Under the pieces are notes generated by a model, which had not been told where the DNA came from, made no database searches, and was given only the letters and a program-made list of their open reading frames with translations. From assembly GCA_028867145.1 (NCBI GenBank), contig JAGWGX010000004.1, forward strand, positions 1 through 56,815: DNA of 56,815 nucleotides, given 5' to 3'. Within the stretch, counting starts at the first letter, position 1; each line of letters begins with the position of its first letter. Both the position numbers and the translations under genes were made by a program. The DNA is from Microcaldota archaeon (GTDB taxonomy: Archaea; Micrarchaeota; Micrarchaeia; Micrarchaeales; CABMGC01). Below, piece after piece: positions 51,402 to 56,815 of the stretch.

Positions 51402-52307
51402 ATGATGCACTTCCTTAGCGTTGAGGATTTTTCCAAGGCGCAGATAGAGGAAATCTTCGACATTGCAGACGATTTGAAGAAAAACAAGGCCCCGATCTCG
51501 CTAAAACAAGGCTCTATTGCAGTACTGCTTTTTGAAAAGCCCTCCACCAGAACAAGAATATCATTCGAGGTTGCCATGGCGCAGCTTGGTGGGCACTATA
51601 TCTATGTGGATCCAAGAACCACTCAACTCTCGCGTGGGGAGAACTGGGCGGATACGGCAAAGGTGCTAAGCAGCTACGTAGATTTCATAATCGCAAGGCT
51701 CTACAGCCACAAGGACCTAAACGAGATGGCAAAGAACTCTTCGGTCCCTGTGATCAATGCGCTAACTGAGGACGAGCATCCGACCCAGGCGCTAGCTGAC
51801 CTGTACACCATACGCGAGAAAAAGGGAAAGCTAAAGGGGCTCAAGATCGCGATGTTTGGCGACACCGCAAACAACACGTTTAACTCGCTGATGATTGCAT
51901 GCACGATGATGGGAATGGAGGTCGCGCTCATCGGACCGAAGGGCTATCTTCCCAGCACAAGGTTTGTGGCAAAGGCAAAGGAGTACGGGATAGTGAAAGT
52001 TTACGATGACATTGAGGAAGGTGTGGAGGGCGCAGATGTCATATACACGGACACGTTTGTTAGCATGGGCGAGGAGCACGACAGCGAGCTTAGGAAAAAG
52101 CTCTTCATGCCATACCAGGTGAACGGGACGGTCCTAAAGATGGCAAGCCCAAGGGCAATAGTGATGCATCCTCTTCCAGCGCACAGGGGCGAGGAGATAA
52201 CAGGTGAGGTGCTAGATGGAAAGCAGAGTGTCGCGTTCGATCAGGCAAAGCTTAAGCTTCTAATAGAAAAGGCGATCATCCTCTACATCGCCGGAAAGGA
52301 AATCTAA
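51402..52307 (+). CDS. Ornithine carbamoyltransferase-like enzyme (HPLP variant)
   Basis: A carbamoyltransferase of 301 residues. The carbamoyl-phosphate loop FEKPSTRTRISFE and HPTQALADL are intact. The ornithine-side loop DTFVSMGEE and the end MHPLPAHRGEEITGEV decide for the OTC family, since PyrB has other residues. The HCLP motif, whose Cys contacts ornithine, is HPLP here (P257), which resembles PyrB. So the substrate needs testing. ATG 51402 is chosen over TTG 51390, which lies inside the previous gene. Arginine biosynthesis neighbours are absent. Confidence 0.85.
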   Translation: MMHFLSVEDFSKAQIEEIFDIADDLKKNKAPISLKQGSIAVLLFEKPSTRTRISFEVAMAQLGGHYIYVDPRTTQLSRGENWADTAKVLSSYVDFIIARLYSHKDLNEMAKNSSVPVINALTEDEHPTQALADLYTIREKKGKLKGLKIAMFGDTANNTFNSLMIACTMMGMEVALIGPKGYLPSTRFVAKAKEYGIVKVYDDIEEGVEGADVIYTDTFVSMGEEHDSELRKKLFMPYQVNGTVLKMASPRAIVMHPLPAHRGEEITGEVLDGKQSVAFDQAKLKLLIEKAIILYIAGKEI

Positions 52308-52365
52308 TCCTATACAAAAACTGAGTTTCTTATTTAAAACGTCAAACAAGAGTTTCTTTGTTTAA

Positions 52366-53058
52366 ATGTCAGAAGCAAAAGTGGACCAAGTGTGGAAGAG
52401 AAACCGCATGGTTATATTAAACAGGCTTTGGAAAAAAGAGCCCGAAATGGTTAGAACAGCGTCCATTGCAGACTTTTTAGATGGAAAGCCGCCAAGATCA
52501 ATGACTCTTGACATGGGGTGTGGAGACACAGGCAAGATAAATATAAAACTAAATCATCTCTACCACGGTATTGATGTCTCTTTAGTTGCAATAAGAGCCG
52601 CCAAGAGAAAGAGTCCTAATGCAAATTTCTTAGTTGCAGATGCCTCATATTTGCCCTTCAGGGATAACTCCTTTGATAGGGTCGCATCATACTCGGTGAT
52701 AGAGTCGCTGGGGGTCGAGTTTCGCGAAGCATTCAGAGAGCTCGTTAGGGTAACAAACAATGAGATAAGCTTCACCACAATGCATGTCGATGCAATATAC
52801 AAGCCAAACACTTCGGCAGAGAATCAATACCTTAAATTGAGTTATGCTACCATTCATATAGAAACTGGTCTTGTTGGTACTACTCCCGAGCAGATGATGG
52901 GAATGCTAAGGGACTCTGAAATAGAGATAGACTTCAGGGTTATCGATAATACAGGAAAAGAGACCGGAATCAATGCAGTTGATTATCTAAACGGCCTTGA
53001 CGACCAGTCAAAGAAGCACATAGTGCTCAATGCAAAGAAAACAATTGAGCAAAAATAA
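52366..53058 (+). CDS. SAM-dependent methyltransferase
   Basis: A class I methyltransferase of 230 residues. Motif I is TLDMGCGDTG, and VADASYLPFRDNSFDRVASYSVIE gives motifs II and III, as in UbiE-type small-molecule methyltransferases. The substrate is unknown. The DNA is more AT-rich than neighbours (repeated ATA/ATAA), hinting at a different origin. It ends next to the oxidoreductase, tail to tail, with no gap. Confidence 0.82.
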   Translation: MSEAKVDQVWKRNRMVILNRLWKKEPEMVRTASIADFLDGKPPRSMTLDMGCGDTGKINIKLNHLYHGIDVSLVAIRAAKRKSPNANFLVADASYLPFRDNSFDRVASYSVIESLGVEFREAFRELVRVTNNEISFTTMHVDAIYKPNTSAENQYLKLSYATIHIETGLVGTTPEQMMGMLRDSEIEIDFRVIDNTGKETGINAVDYLNGLDDQSKKHIVLNAKKTIEQK

Positions 53059-53775
53059 CTACTCTCCCCATACGTCCGCCTTTATGTTTGCCTTGTCAAC
53101 TCCAAGAGAGATTAGCGCCGCCTCTATTGCCTTCGTGAACTTTAGCGGGCCGCACACATAGCAGGTCCTCTCCTTTGGATCTACCACATGCCTTGAGATC
53201 ATGGCGGCATCGATGTGGCCGTACTCACCGTCCCATCCAGGAACGTTTTGCTCCCTTGTTACGCTCCTTGTCATCTCAAACTTGAGGCTCTTCTTGTAGC
53301 CCTCAAGCTCGTCCTTGCATATCGTCTCTGCCGAAAATCGCATGCTGTAGATCAGCTTTATGTCCGTGTCAAGCTTCTTCTCCTCAATTAGCCTGAGCAT
53401 TGAGAGGAATGGCGCAAGACCCGTGCCCCCGGCCACAAACAGGACCTTCTTGTTCTGGTTTGGGTCGTACTTGAACTGCCCGTGCGGGCCAGAAACATAG
53501 TAAACGTCGCCCACCTGCGCGGTGTCGAGCTTTGAGGTGAACCTTCCGTGTATCATGCTGATCGCAAAGTCGAGCGTCTCATCATCGGGCTTTGAGGCAA
53601 GCGAGAACGCCCTTGCTATCTCCTCCCCGGTCTGGGGGTTCTTGTACGCAAGCATGATGAACATTCCCGCATCAAAGCTCAGCCTTGATCCGTCCTGCGC
53701 CTTGAACTTGAAGATGTTCACCTCAGGGGTCTCCTTTATGATCTCCGATATGACGTAAGGCTTTTTTATAATCAT
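53059..53775 (-). CDS. Ferredoxin-NAD(P)+ reductase-like FAD oxidoreductase
   Basis: 238 residues with an FAD-binding beta-barrel (ARAFSLASKP, like RxYS/T; then SGPHGQF) and an NAD(P)-binding domain (LFVAGGTGLAPFLSML, CYVCGPLKF). The C-terminal KADVWGE takes the place of the usual aromatic-terminated tail. It can pass electrons between NAD(P)H and a protein partner. ATG 53775 is chosen, with a TATA-like TATTATATTTTACC about 30 bases upstream; the longer frame to 53823 reads through it. Confidence 0.87.
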   Translation of the reverse strand: MIIKKPYVISEIIKETPEVNIFKFKAQDGSRLSFDAGMFIMLAYKNPQTGEEIARAFSLASKPDDETLDFAISMIHGRFTSKLDTAQVGDVYYVSGPHGQFKYDPNQNKKVLFVAGGTGLAPFLSMLRLIEEKKLDTDIKLIYSMRFSAETICKDELEGYKKSLKFEMTRSVTREQNVPGWDGEYGHIDAAMISRHVVDPKERTCYVCGPLKFTKAIEAALISLGVDKANIKADVWGE

Positions 53776-53892
53776 AAAAACCAAATCATTTGAGCGGGTA
53801 AAATATAATACCCTATCCCTCAATCCTTCTTGCCCAATTCCATAATTTTATATAGCGGAATGTACCAATAGGATCATCCGACTTTAGCGTAG

Positions 53893-53964
53893 GGGCTCTT
53901 GGCTCAGTAGTAGAGCGTTCCGTTCGCAACGGAAAGGTCGCGGGTGCGATTCCCGCAGAGTCCA
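53893..53964 (+). tRNA. tRNA-Ala (CGC anticodon)
   Basis: A 72-base cloverleaf. The acceptor GGGCTCT/AGAGTCC has the identity pair G3-T70 (G3:U70 in RNA), and the discriminator is A. The anticodon stem TTCCG/CGGAA holds the loop TTCGCAA, anticodon CGC. The T-arm is GCGGGTGCGATTCCCGC. CCA is not encoded. A TATA-like TTTTATATAG lies about 40 bases upstream. Confidence 0.95.
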
Positions 53965-53998
53965 TAAACCTACAAAATCTGATCAAAAAGGTGGATGC

Positions 53999-54919
53999 AT
54001 GGTTGAAATAGAGGGCAAGCAGATAATTGTGACGGGCGGGGCAGGGTTCATAGGAAGCAACTTAGTTGAAAGACTCGCCAAGGCAAATAAGGTAGTGGTC
54101 ATCGACAATCTCCATACAGGCTCTGCAGTTAACCTTGCAAAGGCCATAGAGAGCGGGAACGTGACCGTGATTGAGGACAACGCCAAAAGTATTGGGGATC
54201 ACAATCTCAAGGCAGACATCGTATTTCATCTTGGTTTTCCTTCCTCAACTCCGATGTATAGGGAAAATCCCCATCTGGTTGACGAAGTCGTCGCAGGAAT
54301 GATAAGCGTTCTTGAGTACGCTAAGAAAAATTCCTCAAAGCTTGTCTGGAGTTCCTCTTCCTCCATCTACAACGGGATAAAGCCCCCCCATCGAGAGGAT
54401 GCGATCCCGCTTGTCACCGATTACTACACAGAGGCAAGAATAGCCTGCGAGCGCCTTGCCGAGCTTTACTCAAAGTTCTACAGCGTCAACTCCGTTGCGC
54501 TTAGGTTCTTTGCTGTGTACGGAAGGCATGAAGAGTTCAAGAAAACTTATGCGAATTTGGTGACTCAGTTTTTGTGGGCGATGAAAAATGGCGAGCAGCC
54601 TGTTGTGTATGGTGACGGGACGCAAAGGCGCGACTTCACGAGCGTTGACGACCTTGTTGAGGCACTGATAAGATCCACGGGACTTGACTCATTTGAGATA
54701 ATAAACGTGGGGACCCAGAAAAACTACACGATCAACGAGCTAATTGAAAAGCTAAATGCGGCGCTGAAGACAAATATCAAGCCAAAGTACGTTCCAATCC
54801 CGTTCAAGGGCTATGTGATGGAAACGCTTGCGGACACGAGCAAATGCGAGCGCCTTCTCAAATTCCATGCGAACATAACGCTTGACGAGGGAATAAGGCG
54901 CCTGATCGGAGATGAATGA
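53999..54919 (+). CDS. NAD-dependent epimerase/dehydratase (extended SDR)
   Basis: 306 residues, similar to UDP-sugar 4-epimerases or dTDP-glucose dehydratases. The Rossmann motif is TGGAGFIGSNL, with VVIDNLHTGS after it and SSSSIYNG as the catalytic Ser strand. The catalytic YxxxK reads YTEAR, so the Lys is Arg. GDGTQRRDFTSVDDLVEA is the typical late motif. Likely in nucleotide-sugar supply for surface glycoproteins; this is inference. Confidence 0.85.
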   Translation: MVEIEGKQIIVTGGAGFIGSNLVERLAKANKVVVIDNLHTGSAVNLAKAIESGNVTVIEDNAKSIGDHNLKADIVFHLGFPSSTPMYRENPHLVDEVVAGMISVLEYAKKNSSKLVWSSSSSIYNGIKPPHREDAIPLVTDYYTEARIACERLAELYSKFYSVNSVALRFFAVYGRHEEFKKTYANLVTQFLWAMKNGEQPVVYGDGTQRRDFTSVDDLVEALIRSTGLDSFEIINVGTQKNYTINELIEKLNAALKTNIKPKYVPIPFKGYVMETLADTSKCERLLKFHANITLDEGIRRLIGDE

Positions 54920-54921
54920 CC

Positions 54922-55620
54922 CTAGAACATCCCGAACTTCCTTTTCTTCGAGTCTGGACTCTCCCTCTTTAGGTTCTCAACCTTTACCCTGAACTTTTCA
55001 GTGACAAGGTTCTTGCCTGCACCCCTGCAGATTTTGCAGAGCTGCTCGAACGTCTTTCCCCTCCCCCCGCACCTGTTGCACATAACTGCCATCTGGATCC
55101 TTCCAAGAATGGTGTTTTGCTGCACCATCCTCCTTCCCGTTCCATCGCAAGTTGAGCACTTCACCTGCTTTGATCCGGGTTCGCCCCCGCTTCCCTTGCA
55201 GTGCTCGCATCTCTTATTGTGCTGAACCGTGAACTCCTTGTCCATTCCGCCTTCGATCTCCTCAAATGAGAGGGTGAGATTGACGCTCTGCGGCTCCCCC
55301 TGGGAAAACATCTCCTCAAACGAGCCGAAGTTGTTGAAGATGCTCCTAAACATCTCATCCTGCGTGAAGCCCGCTCCCTCTTGCCCAGAGAAACCGCCCT
55401 GGCCAAAGTCCGCCGAGCCGTAGGAGTCGTACTGCCTTCTCTTCTCCGGCTCCCCAAGCACAGAGTACGCCTCGTTTATCCCCTTGAATTTCTCCTCAGC
55501 GCCCTTCTCCTTGTTCCTGTCAGGGTGGTACTTGAGCGCAAGCTCCCTGTACGCCTTCTTGATCTGCTCTTCGCTAGCGTTTTTTGGCACTCCGAGAATT
55601 TCGTAGTAATCCTTTGCCAT
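54922..55620 (-). CDS. dnaJ: DnaJ-family co-chaperone lacking the C-terminal domain
   Basis: A 232-residue J-protein that stimulates DnaK. The J domain (1-70) has the HPD motif in YHPDRN, followed by a short Gly/Phe region and four zinc-finger repeats ([32 protein letters not shown]). The usual beta-sandwich C-terminal domain and dimerisation part (about 130-140 residues) are missing; the protein ends after [17 protein letters not shown]. The next gene follows after 2 bases, so there is no room for it. Its ATG overlaps the dnaK stop (TAATG). Confidence 0.9.
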   Translation of the reverse strand: MAKDYYEILGVPKNASEEQIKKAYRELALKYHPDRNKEKGAEEKFKGINEAYSVLGEPEKRRQYDSYGSADFGQGGFSGQEGAGFTQDEMFRSIFNNFGSFEEMFSQGEPQSVNLTLSFEEIEGGMDKEFTVQHNKRCEHCKGSGGEPGSKQVKCSTCDGTGRRMVQQNTILGRIQMAVMCNRCGGRGKTFEQLCKICRGAGKNLVTEKFRVKVENLKRESPDSKKRKFGMF

Positions 55621-56813
55621 TATTTCTCTACCTTTGAATCAGGATTCTCCGGGCCTCCCTTGTTTTCCGGATTTTCATCGGCGCCGCCTTTTGCATCCTC
55701 TGGGCCTTCTTTGGCTTCTCCTTCTGCTGAGCCCTGCGCATACATGTCGCTTCCCATCTTCTGCATAACTTCCTTCAGGATCTCATACTTTTGGGAGATT
55801 AGCTGCGCGTCCTCCTTTTGTATCGCCTCCTTGGTCTCTGCGATCGCCTTCTCGACCTTCTCCTTGTTTTCCGCGGAGATCTTTGCAGCATTTTCCTTGA
55901 GGAGCTTCTCGCCTGTGTATATCATTCCCTCCGCGTTGTTCTTTGTCTCGATGTACTCCCTTATCTTCTTGTCCTCCTCGGAGTACTGCTCAGCCTCCTT
56001 CATCCTCTTATCAATCTCGTCCTTGCTCATCTTGTGCGGGGCCACGACCTGCATGCTCTGCTCCTTGTTTGTCGCCTTGTCCTTTGCGGAGACATGGAGG
56101 ATTCCGTTTGCGTCAATGTCGAATGTGACCTCGATCTGCGGCATTCCCCTTGGCGCCGGTGGGATCCCAGTAAGCATGAATCTTCCAAGCTCGATGTTGT
56201 CCTTTGACATCGCCCTCTCTCCCTGCAGTATGTGGATGTCAACGCTTGTCTGCGAGTCATCTGCCGTTGAGAAAACCTGCGTCTTCTTGATTGGGATTGT
56301 GGTGTTCTTCTCAATGAGCTTTGTCATGACTCCTCCATACGTCTCAAGCCCGAGTGAGAGCGGTGTAACGTCCAGCAGCACAATGTCCTTCACCTCTCCA
56401 GTTAGGACTCCTGCCTGGATTGCTGCTCCAAATGCGACGGCTTCCATTGGGTCAACTCCCCTCTCGATCTTCTTTCCAAGAAGTTGCTCAACATATCTTT
56501 GAACAATCGGCATCCTTGTAGGCCCTCCCACAAGAATCACCTTGTCAATGTTGACTGGCTCTAGCTTTGCGTCCTTTAGCGCGTTGATAACCGGCTTTGT
56601 TGTTCTCTCCACAATTGGGACAATAATCTCCTCAAGCTTTGCCCTTGTTAGCTGGTATGTGAAGTGCACTGGCGCATTTCCAGGGCCCATTCCAAGGAAC
56701 GGAAGGTTAATGTCGCTTGTTAGTGTTGTTGAAAGCTCAATTTTTGCCTTCTCTCCCGCTTCCCTGATTCTCTGGAGCGCCTGCCTGTCATTTGCGACAT
56801 CTATTCCCGCACT
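55620..56813 (-). CDS. dnaK: DnaK (Hsp70) C-terminal half, cut by the window end
   Basis: Hsp70 folding chaperone, here from the second half of the nucleotide-binding domain to its end. The frame is open to the last bases of the window, so ATG 56690 is not the real start. Seen are [38 protein letters not shown]-like segment ([12 protein letters not shown]), the linker with [15 protein letters not shown] and the substrate-binding domain [20 protein letters not shown]. The tail is Gly/Glu/Lys rich. Its stop overlaps the dnaJ start (TAATG), so they are one operon. Confidence 0.95.
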   Translation of the reverse strand, partial: SAGIDVANDRQALQRIREAGEKAKIELSTTLTSDINLPFLGMGPGNAPVHFTYQLTRAKLEEIIVPIVERTTKPVINALKDAKLEPVNIDKVILVGGPTRMPIVQRYVEQLLGKKIERGVDPMEAVAFGAAIQAGVLTGEVKDIVLLDVTPLSLGLETYGGVMTKLIEKNTTIPIKKTQVFSTADDSQTSVDIHILQGERAMSKDNIELGRFMLTGIPPAPRGMPQIEVTFDIDANGILHVSAKDKATNKEQSMQVVAPHKMSKDEIDKRMKEAEQYSEEDKKIREYIETKNNAEGMIYTGEKLLKENAAKISAENKEKVEKAIAETKEAIQKEDAQLISQKYEILKEVMQKMGSDMYAQGSAEGEAKEGPEDAKGGADENPENKGGPENPDSKVEK

Positions 56814-56815
56814 CT

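Noticed and set aside
55381-56502. 373-residue plus-strand frame opposite dnaK/dnaJ
   Set aside because: It is a low-complexity shadow of the highly expressed chaperone genes, with no motif or promoter.

Overview
The window is a dense, single-copy stretch of an archaeal chromosome. The archaeal assignment rests on family-B DNA polymerase, RFC large subunit, FEN1, archaeal AlaRS, aIF2-beta, aIF1A, S8e, RIO1, MBF1, CDP-archaeol synthase, an SRP (7S) RNA, a BHB-type tRNA intron and TATA-box promoters with short or absent leaders. Very small intergenic gaps, many GTG/TTG starts, a class II ribonucleotide reductase with NrdR, and secreted proteins with Thr-Thr-Thr-Ile-Pro stalks and GWxGSGSGSYTG repeats suggest a DPANN lineage, perhaps Micrarchaeota-like. 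That lineage placement is inference from memory of protein style, not a computed result.

Layout. 1-4 kb: an upstream gene tail, a broken RNase HII gene, then nrdR-nrdJ behind a promoter carrying two NrdR-box-like palindromes. 4-8 kb (minus strand): methionine aminopeptidase, PolB and a SecB-like protein. 7.9-11.4 kb: a structured RNA or leader element, a KaiC-like ATPase with a V4R protein, a UbiA prenyltransferase and an O-methyltransferase. 11.5-17 kb: a membrane glycoprotein, pheS-pheT, an unknown gene and RfcL. 17-22.3 kb: tRNA-Glu, an S51 peptidase, MscL, AroD, a very large modular surface protein, and tRNA-Ser(TGA) with an intron. 22.3-27.3 kb: a nucleotide cluster with an IMPase-like phosphatase, a double-length ThyX-like protein, GlyA, thymidylate kinase and MazG. 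27.3-31.2 kb: a DMT transporter, LemA-HtpX, a carbonic-anhydrase-like protein and a degenerate transglutaminase-like protein. 31.2-38.9 kb: a 39-residue basic protein, Hsp20, FEN1, MBF1, an S2P protease, CDP-archaeol synthase, AlaRS and an Exo5-like nuclease. 39-44 kb: a HAD phosphatase, a TRAM protein, two exported glycoproteins, a cupin, a PPOX-like protein, tRNA-Ser(GCT), an immunity-like protein, a second HAD protein and SRP RNA. 44.4-50.6 kb: a 717-residue orphan, aIF2-beta, aIF1A, a DUF559-like nuclease, RIO1, an XPF-type nuclease and Cgi121-like KEOPS. 50.6-56.8 kb: S8e, a carbamoyltransferase, a methyltransferase, an oxidoreductase, tRNA-Ala, an epimerase, a short DnaJ and DnaK (cut by the window end).

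Functional themes. Deoxynucleotide supply is well represented: NrdR/NrdJ make dNDP or dNTP, and ThyX/GlyA/Tmk/MazG make and police dTTP. Replication and repair enzymes (PolB, RfcL, FEN1, XPF, Exo5) sit among translation genes. Several genes encode exported, heavily N-glycosylated proteins.

No CRISPR array, insertion sequence or prophage was seen. The strongest second-look items are the tandem NrdR-box promoter, the damaged rnhB, the structured element at 8.0-8.15 kb with mutually exclusive pairings, the double ThyX, the tRNA-Ser with C33, the uncatalogued 39-residue basic gene, the hairpin-plus-T-tract terminator at 41.46 kb and the 717-residue orphan.
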